Assembly: GCF_004114795.1 (NCBI RefSeq)
Contig: NZ_CP035311.1
Location: forward strand, 1,550,001-1,614,000
DNA from: Janthinobacterium sp. 17J80-10
GTDB taxonomy: Bacteria > Pseudomonadota > Gammaproteobacteria > Burkholderiales > Burkholderiaceae_D
Length of the DNA stretch: 64,000 nt
Direction: 5' to 3'
The notes under the pieces were generated by a model that saw only the letters and a list, made by a program, of their open reading frames with translations, did not search any database and was not told where the DNA came from. Position numbers and translations under genes: made by a program. Of this stretch, positions 7,954-15,487 are shown one piece after another (position 1 is the first letter of the stretch; each line of letters begins with the position of its first letter).

Positions 7954-9720
7954 ATGAAAAATCTCTGGAGAACTATCCAGTTCATCCCCGAATACCGCAA
8001 TCGTGTGATCGGCGTGATCGCCGTGGGTACCATGATCGGACTGATCGGCACTGCGACCCCTTACCTGTACAAAGGCATTGTCGATGCGATAGCGTCGATG
8101 CTTGCCGGTCGCATCAGCCATGAACAGGCGACTTGGACCGTGACCCTGCTCGTCGGGCTGTTCTTTGCATTGCGATTGGGCATCGTGATTTTCGGTGCGT
8201 TGCAGAACAAGCAGGCCGATGATTTGTGGCTCGATACAGTCAGCACGTTTCGCCAGCGCGTCTTCGACAACATGACGCAAAAGTCGATCGACTATTTCGA
8301 GAAGACCCGGGTTGGCGAGATCATGGACCGCTTCGGCACCATCACCAGCATCACGATGTGGCTATCGGCACTGACCGAAGGTACCCTTGCCAACGTGCTG
8401 CAGATGCTGTTCATCATTGGCGTTTTGCTATTCAAGGCGCCAGTGATTGGCTTGATCATGGCTGGCGTGTTGATCTTTAACTTCTGGATATCGTATCGCA
8501 CCGTGCACTGGACCAGGCCTTACCGGCGGGGTTGGCAGGCACTGGCGGGCCGCATGACCGGCTTGCTTGCAGAAATGGTCGGTAATATCGCCACGGTACG
8601 CAGCTTTGGAGGCGAGCCAGCAGTCAAGCAGCGTTACGACGACACGCAAGCACAGTGGAAAGTCGCACGCAACCAGTTGCATGTGACTGAATGGCGCTCC
8701 GAGCAGGCCCTGAACGTGGTGAATACCTTTGGTGTGTTCGCCGCAGTGGCGCTGGCTGCGCACGGCGCCTTGCAGGGACGTTTCACCACTGGCGATATTC
8801 TGCTGGTATTGACGCTGACGCAAACGCTGATCAATACCATCGGGCCGATCGCCCGCCAGATCAACCAGGCTGGCGAAATCGAAAGCACGGCCGAACGCCT
8901 GGTGGAATTGCTCGATGTGGAGTCGGAACTGGCAGACAGGCCGCATGCGCAAGCGTTGACAAAACTGGAAAGCATCACCTTCGAGCATGTGCATTTCCGC
9001 TATCCTGGCAAAGAAGACTATGCATTGCAGGATATTTCCTTTCATATGGCAGCAGGGCAGTCGCTGGCGCTGGTTGGCACCAGCGGCAGCGGCAAGACCA
9101 CGATCGTCAAGTTGCTGATGCGCTTTTACGACCCCACCTCGGGCCGCATTCTGATCAATGGTCGTGATCTGCGCGAATACCAGCAGCGCAGCGTCCGGGC
9201 GCTGCTGGGCGTGGTGTTGCAGGATGTCGCGCTTTTCAATGACAGCATCGGCGAAAACATCGCGTTCGCCCGTCCTGGTGCGACCCTGGAGGAAGTGCGC
9301 GATGCCGCCCAGGCTGCGCACGCAGATACGTTCATTCAGCGCATGGAGCGGCAATATGAGACGCTGGTGGGCGAGCGCGGCATCAAGCTGTCCGGTGGCG
9401 AAAAGCAGCGTGTTGCGATCGCACGGGCGATTCTCAAGGATCCGCAGCTGATCATACTCGACGAAGCGACCAGCGCGCTGGATTCGGAATCCGAACATCT
9501 GGTGCAGCAAGGCCTGGAACGACTGGTATCGGGCCGCAGCTCGGTGATCATCGCGCACCGCCTGAGCACGGTCATGAATGCTGACCAGATCCTGGTGCTG
9601 CAGGGCGGAAAATTGCTCGAGCGCGGCCGTCATGCTGAACTGGCAGCAAGCGAAGGCGGGCTGTATTCGCGCCTGTTCACGTTGCAGACGCATGGGCGTC
9701 TGCATGCGGCTGCCGGCTAA
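7954..9720 (+). CDS. MsbA-type ABC exporter (half-transporter)
   Basis: 588 residues: an N-terminal six-helix export domain (about residues 15-300) fused to an ATPase domain. Walker A is GTSGSGKTT, the signature LSGGEKQR, Walker B LIILDEATSALDS with the catalytic Glu, and the H-loop IIAHRLST. All residues are consensus, so it should work as a homodimer. It stands alone between a sigma-54 promoter and a candidate small RNA on the opposite strand. Likely exports a hydrophobic or aromatic compound, perhaps a desulfurised skeleton; the substrate is unknown. Its closest relative in the window by layout is the exporter at 57202-59067, which has the same downstream element. Confidence 0.85.
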   Translation: MKNLWRTIQFIPEYRNRVIGVIAVGTMIGLIGTATPYLYKGIVDAIASMLAGRISHEQATWTVTLLVGLFFALRLGIVIFGALQNKQADDLWLDTVSTFRQRVFDNMTQKSIDYFEKTRVGEIMDRFGTITSITMWLSALTEGTLANVLQMLFIIGVLLFKAPVIGLIMAGVLIFNFWISYRTVHWTRPYRRGWQALAGRMTGLLAEMVGNIATVRSFGGEPAVKQRYDDTQAQWKVARNQLHVTEWRSEQALNVVNTFGVFAAVALAAHGALQGRFTTGDILLVLTLTQTLINTIGPIARQINQAGEIESTAERLVELLDVESELADRPHAQALTKLESITFEHVHFRYPGKEDYALQDISFHMAAGQSLALVGTSGSGKTTIVKLLMRFYDPTSGRILINGRDLREYQQRSVRALLGVVLQDVALFNDSIGENIAFARPGATLEEVRDAAQAAHADTFIQRMERQYETLVGERGIKLSGGEKQRVAIARAILKDPQLIILDEATSALDSESEHLVQQGLERLVSGRSSVIIAHRLSTVMNADQILVLQGGKLLERGRHAELAASEGGLYSRLFTLQTHGRLHAAAG

Positions 9721-9730
9721 TTTCACTCGC

Positions 9731-9800
9731 AAAAAAAGCCCGCCGAAATTGCTTTCGACGGGCGCAATCCAGTCTCGGAGAGTGAGAGTTGGAGGAGACA
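9731..9800 (-). ncRNA. Candidate small RNA 1
   Basis: A short minus-strand transcription unit in the gap between two convergent genes: promoter TTACAG-N17-TATAGT (9834 to 9806), about 70 transcribed bases, then a GC-rich hairpin and seven T residues. Near the 5' end GUCUC (9799-9795) can pair with GAGAC (9776-9772), exposing a CUCC-rich, ribosome-binding-site-like complement in the loop. The same design with related sequence recurs at 59066-59130. No ORF of note is present. Confidence 0.5.
9738..9763 (-). terminator. Intrinsic terminator
   Basis: An 11-bp stem with one mismatch (GCCCGCCGAAA against TTTCGACGGGC), a TTGC loop and an A7 tract on the plus strand, which is a T7 tract on the minus strand. 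It would end candidate small RNA 1 and any read-through of the 12365-9902 operon; the hairpin also follows the exporter stop. Confidence 0.75.
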
Positions 9801-9805
9801 GGTTC

Positions 9806-9834
9806 ACTATACTGCGTGAGGCCCTGTCCTGTAA
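9806..9834 (-). promoter_or_regulatory. Sigma-70 type promoter of candidate small RNA 1
   Basis: Minus strand -35 TTACAG and -10 TATAGT separated by 17 bases. The 16 bases upstream of the -35 are AT-rich and match the corresponding region at 59165-59180 almost completely. Confidence 0.55.
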
Positions 9835-9901
9835 TCGAATTTAATCGTATATGGATAGATGCGAAATGCTGGCGCCGTTGCCGGCGACAGGATCGATGGT
9901 T

Positions 9902-10990
9902 TCATGCAGCCCGTTTTTGCGTGCCTGCCGCGTATGACAAGTCGTGCAAACGGCGTTGCGCTTCTTCGAGTGGACGCGGATCGATCCAGGCATCGTAATC
10001 GAAGTCGCGGTCAAGAATGCCATACGCCAGCTGAAAGTCTTTTTGCTGGCGGAAGAGGGCGACTCGTTCGGCAGACAGGTCCGGCGCCAGCGACTGGTGG
10101 AAGCCGTCGCGGTAGGCGGCGGCCACGCCTTCTGCGGTGCCTCCGGTTTCCGCCTGCAGGATTTCGTGCACGGCGCTCAGGTTGGTCTTGGCCCATTCGG
10201 CGGCGCGCAGGGTTTGCGTCAGGAAGCGCACCAGCACGTCAAAGTGATTTTCGATGAAGTGTTCATGCACAGTGATCGGCCGCGGCGTGCCATTGTTGAC
10301 ACGGAAGCGCTTCTCCGGCAGCTTGTCCAGGTCGATGCCGACCGTCAGCCCCTGCTTGCGCGCGCCATCCGCAGCGGCGGCCCCCTTGACATAGACGCCA
10401 TCGACCTTGCCGTCAAGCAGAGCCTGCAGGCTTTGTTGCCAGCCGCCGAACTTGTCGCCGCCAGTCGCGGCGGGATTGCCTGAGCCGATTTCGACCAGAG
10501 TGACGTCGTCGAGCGTCAGCCCTGCAGAAGCCAGCGCGCCCTTGTAGCCCGCCAGACTGCCGAACCGGGTAATGCTGCGGCCGCGGCGATTTTCGGCGAT
10601 GTCGGCATCACGGAACGCCGGCAGACCCAGACGCTTGCCTTTCAGTTGCTGCGGCGTGCGGATGTCGGAATCCGGTCGCACGATGATGGACTGGCCTTCG
10701 TCGATCCAGGTCAGGCCGATCAGGCGGGTTTTTGCACCCTGTGCCTTGGCCGGAATGGCAAACAGGTTGCCGCCTTCGCGAATCAGGGTTTCCAGGCCAT
10801 GTTCATAATGGTGGTGCCGCAGGGACTGGTTGCCGTCTTCCTGCAGTGAGCGCAGCTGGATGCCATCATTTATGAATTCATCATCCAGCCAGCCGAGCCG
10901 GTAGGCGATGCCGGAGGCGGTAGGAACGCCGCCGCGTCCGCTGCCAGCGCAGCGGGTGAACCAGAGGGTATCGATCTTGTTGTTACTCAT
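9902..10990 (-). CDS. DszB-like desulfinase family protein (paralog 2)
   Basis: 362 residues, no signal peptide. Putative catalytic residues are Cys14, His61 and Arg71 followed by EGG. It is the only paralog with an insertion, AGSGRGG, directly after the cysteine and before the usual VPT, which would alter the entrance of the active site. Its body is closest to the copy at 28476-29537 (shared NNGTPRPITVHE, DLDKLPEKRFR, FDYDAWIDPRPL-like end). The gene follows the DszA-like monooxygenase by 31 bases in one operon, reproducing the A-then-B order of the biodesulfurisation pathway, in which a monooxygenase makes the sulfinate that the desulfinase cleaves. Confidence 0.8.
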   Translation of the reverse strand: MSNNKIDTLWFTRCAGSGRGGVPTASGIAYRLGWLDDEFINDGIQLRSLQEDGNQSLRHHHYEHGLETLIREGGNLFAIPAKAQGAKTRLIGLTWIDEGQSIIVRPDSDIRTPQQLKGKRLGLPAFRDADIAENRRGRSITRFGSLAGYKGALASAGLTLDDVTLVEIGSGNPAATGGDKFGGWQQSLQALLDGKVDGVYVKGAAAADGARKQGLTVGIDLDKLPEKRFRVNNGTPRPITVHEHFIENHFDVLVRFLTQTLRAAEWAKTNLSAVHEILQAETGGTAEGVAAAYRDGFHQSLAPDLSAERVALFRQQKDFQLAYGILDRDFDYDAWIDPRPLEEAQRRLHDLSYAAGTQKRAA

Positions 10991-11021
10991 GGCATTACCT
11001 TTCGTAAGAGTGGAACGGGAG

Positions 11022-12365
11022 TCATGCGGCTTTGATGGCTTTTAAGGCATTGGCATTCGGCGGACGATGCAGGCCGAGATGTTCTCGCAGGGTGGTGCCC
11101 TCGTATTCGGTGCGGAAGATGCCGCGCCTTTGCAGTTGCGGCACCACCAGGTTGACGAAGTCGTCCAGAGAACTTGGCAAGAGCGCGGGCTTCAGATTAA
11201 AGCCGTCGGCGGCACCGTTATGGAACCAGTCAGCCAGCTGGTCGGCGATGTCGTCCGGCGTGCCAATCACGATGCGGTGGCCCTGGACGGTGGCAAAGCG
11301 CAGGATCAGTTCGCGGATCGTGAGGTTTTCCCGACGTGCCAGCGCAACGACCTGTTGCCAGCGTCCGCGACCATTGACCGGCTCGGGAATGTTTTCGGGG
11401 AGCGGCCCGTCCAGCGGATAGGCGGAAACATCGACACCCATCAAATTGCGCTTGCCTGACAAATCCACCGCCTGCAGGAAGGAATCGTATTTTTCCTGCG
11501 CTTCCTGGCGTGAGGCGCCGATGAAGTAAAACAGGCCGGGAGTCACTTTCAGGTCGTCAGGCTCGCGCCCGTACTTGGCCAGCCGCCCTTTCACATCGGA
11601 ATAGAACGCCTGTGCCGCCTCGATGGTTTGCGCGGCTGCGTAAATGACCTCTGCATACTGCGCGGCAAATTCGCGACCGGCATCCGAATTTCCTGCCTGG
11701 AAAAACACCGGGTAGCCCTGAATCGGGCGGGCGATATCCAGCAAGGCATCGACTTGAAAATGTTTGCCTTGATGATGTACCGGATGGCCGCGTTTGCCTT
11801 CCAGGAAAACCCCGCTTTCCTTGCTGGCGTAGTCGAAGGCATCGTCATCCCAGGAGTCCCAGAGTTTTTTGGAGACGTCGATGAATTCGGCCGCGCGCTC
11901 GTAACGTCCCGCATGGTCGAGTGGCTGGGCCACGCCGAAGCTTTTTTCCGCGCCCTCCGACAATGACGATACGACGTTCCAGCCGCTGCGCCCGTTCGTC
12001 AGATGGTCAATCGAGGCCAGTCGACGTGCCAGGTTGTATGGTTCATTGAAATTGGTATTGACGGTGGCGACAAGTCCGATATTTTTGGAGAAACTCGCCA
12101 ATGCAGCCGTCAGCGTAAGGGGCTCGAAGCCGCCGCCGCGAGGCCGGCGCTCGATCGTATTGACTTCATCGCCGCCATTGCCAACAAAGTCGGCAAAAAA
12201 GGCGAAGTCGAATTTGCCACGTTCCAGCGTCTGGACGATTTTTACCCACTCCGCGAGACTCGGTGTGCCGCCAGCCCTGACGCCCGGCTGGCGCCAGGCA
12301 TGGGCGTGGGTCCCGTATAGCTGAACAAATACCGAAAGGGATAATTGGCGTTTTCTTTGGCTCAT
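11022..12365 (-). CDS. DszA/NtaA/SnaA-family FMN-dependent monooxygenase
   Basis: 447 residues, the usual length of the nitrilotriacetate/dibenzothiophene-sulfone monooxygenase branch of the bacterial luciferase-like superfamily. Family landmarks are the FADFVG segment, VATVNTNFNEPYNLARR, SGWNVVSS, GYPVFFQAGNS and the C-terminal RRGIFRTEYEG. These enzymes use reduced FMN supplied by a separate reductase and O2 to cleave C-S or C-N bonds. First gene of a two-gene operon with DszB-like paralog 2. Start taken at 12365, with only a weak ribosome-binding site. Confidence 0.88.
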   Translation of the reverse strand: MSQRKRQLSLSVFVQLYGTHAHAWRQPGVRAGGTPSLAEWVKIVQTLERGKFDFAFFADFVGNGGDEVNTIERRPRGGGFEPLTLTAALASFSKNIGLVATVNTNFNEPYNLARRLASIDHLTNGRSGWNVVSSLSEGAEKSFGVAQPLDHAGRYERAAEFIDVSKKLWDSWDDDAFDYASKESGVFLEGKRGHPVHHQGKHFQVDALLDIARPIQGYPVFFQAGNSDAGREFAAQYAEVIYAAAQTIEAAQAFYSDVKGRLAKYGREPDDLKVTPGLFYFIGASRQEAQEKYDSFLQAVDLSGKRNLMGVDVSAYPLDGPLPENIPEPVNGRGRWQQVVALARRENLTIRELILRFATVQGHRIVIGTPDDIADQLADWFHNGAADGFNLKPALLPSSLDDFVNLVVPQLQRRGIFRTEYEGTTLREHLGLHRPPNANALKAIKAA

Positions 12366-12449
12366 GGTGTATTAGATGTCGGCCCATCGATGCGCTGGCC
12401 TTTAAGGTTGAAAAAATCGCTGCATGGCGGATGTACCAAGTAATAGTCA

Positions 12450-12464
12450 GCACAAATCACGCCA
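12450..12464 (-). promoter_or_regulatory. Sigma-54 promoter for the DszA-like/DszB-like operon
   Basis: Minus strand TGGCGT-GATTT-GTGC. GG and GC spacing is correct, with a G for the first T of the -12 box. Predicted start near 12438 gives a 73-base leader. Confidence 0.55.
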
Positions 12465-12566
12465 GTTATTTCAGCTTGTGCGGCGCGCGGATGGTGTTGC
12501 GTTCGCTGAAAAATCAACAGGCGCGCAGGCTGGATGATTGGAATATCAACAGCGCCTGCGTTCCAT

Positions 12567-12582
12567 TGCTGCGAAGGCAGCA
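12567..12582. promoter_or_regulatory. Candidate activator site TGCT-N8-AGCA
   Basis: TGCTGCGAAGGCAGCA, extended to a perfect TTGCTGC-N4-GCAGCAA palindrome. It sits midway between divergent sigma-54 promoters, 87 bases from the plus-strand one and about 103 from the minus-strand one, ideal distances for an enhancer-binding protein. The remainder of the 330-base gap holds no convincing gene. Confidence 0.6.
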
Positions 12583-12668
12583 AATTGACGGCATGGATTT
12601 TCTTGGCAAGCGCCAGACTAGATGCCGCTCATTGCCAGGCAAGGCGGGCAAGGTGCAAGGCGTGCCGC

Positions 12669-12683
12669 AGGCACGAATATTGC
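12669..12683 (+). promoter_or_regulatory. Sigma-54 promoter for the permease pair
   Basis: AGGCAC-GAATA-TTGC, a strong -24/-12 match. The expected start, about 12 bases downstream, falls at 12694-12695, immediately before the ATG of the permease at 12696, implying a leaderless or nearly leaderless message. Confidence 0.65.
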
Positions 12684-12695
12684 GAAACCTGATGG

Positions 12696-13454
12696 ATGAA
12701 GCATTCCATCCGTTCCACATTCATTGCTGCGCTTCCCTTTGTGTTGCTGCTTCTTGTCTGGCACCATGTCACGGCGCAAGGCTGGTATTCGCCCAAGCTA
12801 CTGGTGCCGCCGCAGCAGGTCTGGCAGGCTTTTACCGAATTGCTGCAATCACAGGAATTGCAAAACCATCTCGGCATCAGCCTGCAGCGCCTGGCAATCG
12901 GTCTTGCCATCGGCAGCGTTTGCGGCATTCTGTTCGGCGTGGCGATGGCGGCATCGCGCAATCTTGAACTGATTGCGACGCCCACATTCAACGTTGTCCG
13001 CCAGGTGCCCTCGGTGGCGTTGATCCCGATATTTATCCTGATCTTCGGGATTGGCGAGACGTTCAAGCTGCTTATCATCGTCAAGGCATCATTTTTTACG
13101 CTTGCAGTGGCTGCGTATGGCGCCGTCAAGGGCGTGTCGGCGCGTTACATCGAGGTATCCCGCGCATACTGCCTGCCACGCCGGGTGGTGCTTCTCCGCA
13201 TTCTGTTGCCGGCGACTGTGCCAGACATGCTGACCGGATTTCGCCTGGCGGTCGGGCGGTCCTGGGGTAGCCTGGTAGCCGCCGAATTGCTCGCTGCCGA
13301 AATCGGCATCGGGCAAATGATGGAATTTGGCCGTCAAATGTTCCGGATGGACGTCGTAATGGTCGGCATGCTGATCACAGGCTTGATCGGATTTGCCCTG
13401 GACCGCAGCGTGAAAGTCGTCGAACGCCGTCTCAACCGCTGGCGTCCTGCCTGA
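12696..13454 (+). CDS. SsuC-type ABC permease
   Basis: 252-residue inner-membrane permease with six helices and an EAA loop (EVSRAYCLPRR then RILLPATVP). No Shine-Dalgarno sequence precedes the ATG, in line with the predicted leaderless transcript; a later start would remove the first helix. It lies 17 bases before a second permease. The matching ATPase is on the opposite strand at 14305-15117, and the nearest binding protein is in the operon at 15488-21915. Confidence 0.85.
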   Translation: MKHSIRSTFIAALPFVLLLLVWHHVTAQGWYSPKLLVPPQQVWQAFTELLQSQELQNHLGISLQRLAIGLAIGSVCGILFGVAMAASRNLELIATPTFNVVRQVPSVALIPIFILIFGIGETFKLLIIVKASFFTLAVAAYGAVKGVSARYIEVSRAYCLPRRVVLLRILLPATVPDMLTGFRLAVGRSWGSLVAAELLAAEIGIGQMMEFGRQMFRMDVVMVGMLITGLIGFALDRSVKVVERRLNRWRPA

Positions 13455-13471
13455 GTAAGGATCATACGTAT

Positions 13472-14260
13472 ATGTCACAAAATCCGAAAACAAAGATCTC
13501 CCGCTGCAAGGAAATCCTGCTGGGATTGGCATTTCCTGTTGCCGTGCTGCTGGGCTGGGAGTCGCTTTCCCGCATCAGTGTCGAATACGCGTATGCCTTC
13601 GTGCCACTGTCCAGTATCGGCGATAGTTTCATCGAACTCCTGACGGGCGGCGAACTTGTGGTCCATCTTGCCGCAAGCCTGACAACTGCAATCAAGGGAT
13701 TTGCGATAGGGTGTGCCAGTGGCTTTGGCATCGGATTTTTGATGGCCTTCCTGCGTCCGCTCGATCTGCTGCTTAACCCGCTCCTGCAGGCGCTACGGCA
13801 AATTCCCAATCTGGCGCTGATCCCGTTGATTGGACTTTGGTTTGGCAATACCGAGTTTTCCAAGATGCTGATTGTCAGCCTGGCGGTGTTTGAAGTAATG
13901 GCATTGAATGCCTATGAAGGATTGCATCAGGCCGATGCCCGTCTGCTGGAGGTGGCGCGCGCGCTCAAACTCAGCCGCTGGCAGACCTTCCGCCGGATCA
14001 TGGTCCCAGCCGCAATGCCGTCCGTCAGCATCGGCATTCAGCATGCGGTCGCGTTTGCCTGGCTGTCGACGGTGGGAGCCGAACTGCTGTTTACTGTTGG
14101 CCCGGGTATCAGTGGCGTGATGGAGCGCGCCCAGACAGGGGCCAGGATGGACCTCGTGATCGTTTGCCTGGTTTTCATCGCAGGGCTCGGCTATGCGATG
14201 CAGAAATTGTGCCGCAAGGCCAGCGACAGGCTTCTGCGCTGGCGAAACGCCGCTTACTGA
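13472..14260 (+). CDS. SsuC-type ABC permease
   Basis: 262-residue inner-membrane permease with EAA loop EVARALKLSRW then RRIMVPAAMPS. Similar to the permease at 3993-4760 (shared LIPLIGLWFGN-like segment and GPGIS/GPGIG before helix 5). With the preceding gene it forms the membrane part of a second sulfonate-class importer, mirroring the pair at 3993-5632. Confidence 0.85.
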   Translation: MSQNPKTKISRCKEILLGLAFPVAVLLGWESLSRISVEYAYAFVPLSSIGDSFIELLTGGELVVHLAASLTTAIKGFAIGCASGFGIGFLMAFLRPLDLLLNPLLQALRQIPNLALIPLIGLWFGNTEFSKMLIVSLAVFEVMALNAYEGLHQADARLLEVARALKLSRWQTFRRIMVPAAMPSVSIGIQHAVAFAWLSTVGAELLFTVGPGISGVMERAQTGARMDLVIVCLVFIAGLGYAMQKLCRKASDRLLRWRNAAY

Positions 14261-14304
14261 TAGCTTGCCCCTGGTGGCGGTTTGCTTCGGATGATTCCGG
14301 ATGT

Positions 14305-15117
14305 TCAGTCGTGACGATCATCGGAAAAATCACTGAGCACATCTTCCTTGATTGCTTGAAAAGCAGTTGAGGAACGTGTCCTTGGACGTGCAATTGGCAC
14401 CTGCACGATGCGTCGAATCGTTCCCGGCCGCGCATTCATGACGACAATGCGGTCGCCGAGAAAAACCGCCTCTTCGACATCATGGGTGACCAGGATCGTC
14501 GTCAGGCTTTCATTTTCCCAAAGACGCTGTAATTCCTGCTGCAATTTCAGGCGTGTCAAAGCATCCAATGCACCGAATGGCTCGTCCAGCAAAAGTAACT
14601 TCGGACGCAGCACCAGGGCGCGGGCGATTGCAACGCGCTGCGACATGCCGCCGGAAATCTGGTGCGGGTAGGCTCCTTCGAATCCGGTGAGTCCCACAGT
14701 CCTGATCTGCTCCGCCACACGCGTGCGCCGCTCTGCGTTTGGCACGGAAGTGGCTTCGAAGGCGAGGGCAATGTTCTGCTCGACTGTCATCCAGGGAAAC
14801 AGGCGATGCTCCTGGAATACGATGCCGCATTCGAGCGATGGCCCTTTCACCGTGCTGCCTTGATAGACAATGGCTCCATCATGGTCGATATCCAGTCCGC
14901 CGATGAGGCGCAGCAGGGTCGACTTTCCGCAGCCCGATGCGCCGACAATCGAGATGAACTCGCCTTCCTTGATATTCAGGTTGATATTGTCCAGTACGCG
15001 CAATTCATTGCTTTCCAGCGTGTAGGTCTTGCCCACATCTTCGACGCGTAATGCGATTGCAGTGCAATCGGATGGAGTTGCCAGGATAGGTGCGCTGGCT
15101 TCTGTAATTGCATTCAT
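14305..15117 (-). CDS. ssuB: SsuB-type ABC transporter ATPase
   Basis: 270 residues. Walker A GASGCGKST at 59-67, Q-loop FQEHRLFPW, signature ISGGMSQ (Ile for Leu) from residue 154, Walker B LLLLDEP near 174-180 and H-loop LVTHD. It converges with the two permeases that it presumably serves, separated by 44 bases with no clear terminator. Transcription instead starts from its own sigma-54 promoter at 15218-15232, so co-regulation replaces co-transcription. Confidence 0.88.
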   Translation of the reverse strand: MNAITEASAPILATPSDCTAIALRVEDVGKTYTLESNELRVLDNINLNIKEGEFISIVGASGCGKSTLLRLIGGLDIDHDGAIVYQGSTVKGPSLECGIVFQEHRLFPWMTVEQNIALAFEATSVPNAERRTRVAEQIRTVGLTGFEGAYPHQISGGMSQRVAIARALVLRPKLLLLDEPFGALDALTRLKLQQELQRLWENESLTTILVTHDVEEAVFLGDRIVVMNARPGTIRRIVQVPIARPRTRSSTAFQAIKEDVLSDFSDDRHD

Positions 15118-15217
15118 TGAGAAATAACGAAAAGTTGAAAAATTCAGCGTCCAGGTTGGACTTGATCGCCGGCGCTTTTTGATATGCGACGAATTGACGT
15201 CATCCTCAAATACATAA

Positions 15218-15232
15218 GCAGGTTTTGCGCCA
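15218..15232 (-). promoter_or_regulatory. Sigma-54 promoter for the ATPase gene
   Basis: Minus strand TGGCGC-AAAAC-CTGC with correct GG/GC spacing. Expected start near 15206, leader about 89 bases. Confidence 0.6.
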
Positions 15233-15271
15233 AGTGCTTTCGCATTGAATAGACAAGCGCTGTCGCGCAGC

Positions 15272-15287
15272 TGCTGCAGTTGCAGCA
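15272..15287. promoter_or_regulatory. Candidate activator site TGCT-N8-AGCA
   Basis: TGCTGCAGTTGCAGCA, part of a perfect GCTGCTGCA-N2-TGCAGCAGC palindrome. It lies about 137 bases upstream of the plus-strand sigma-54 promoter and 40 bases from the minus-strand one. The gap 15118-15487 contains no other feature I can support. Confidence 0.6.
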
Positions 15288-15423
15288 GCGATCAATCGTT
15301 ATTTCAACAACTGCTGATTTCCGATCATGCGTACGACAGCATTCTTGATATCCGTCGCGCAGCTCATGGAGTCTCTTGGGCCATTGCGCCGGGATTTCGC
15401 CGTTTTTCATTCGAAGATGAACA

Positions 15424-15438
15424 TGGCACAGCTTTTGC
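15424..15438 (+). promoter_or_regulatory. Sigma-54 promoter for the TonB-receptor operon
   Basis: TGGCAC-AGCTT-TTGC, full consensus at both boxes. Expected start near 15450, about 38 bases before the TTG codon at 15488. This also rules out the longer reading frame that begins at 15245. Confidence 0.85.
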
Positions 15439-15487
15439 GTTGACAGTACGAAAGATATTTTTGAACTGTCATTTCCAGGAGAGTAAT

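Noticed and set aside
7615-8280. 221-residue minus-strand frame covering the 7615-7953 control region
   Set aside because: It overlaps the exporter start and the sigma-54 promoters, and shows no family similarity.
8428-9807. 459-residue open frame on the minus strand
   Set aside because: Antisense to the exporter at 7954-9720; no motif or ribosome-binding site, and the composition is that of a shadow frame.
12431-12967. 178-residue plus-strand frame across the divergent promoter region
   Set aside because: It overlaps the permease at 12696 in another frame and would cover two sigma-54 promoters and the activator palindrome.
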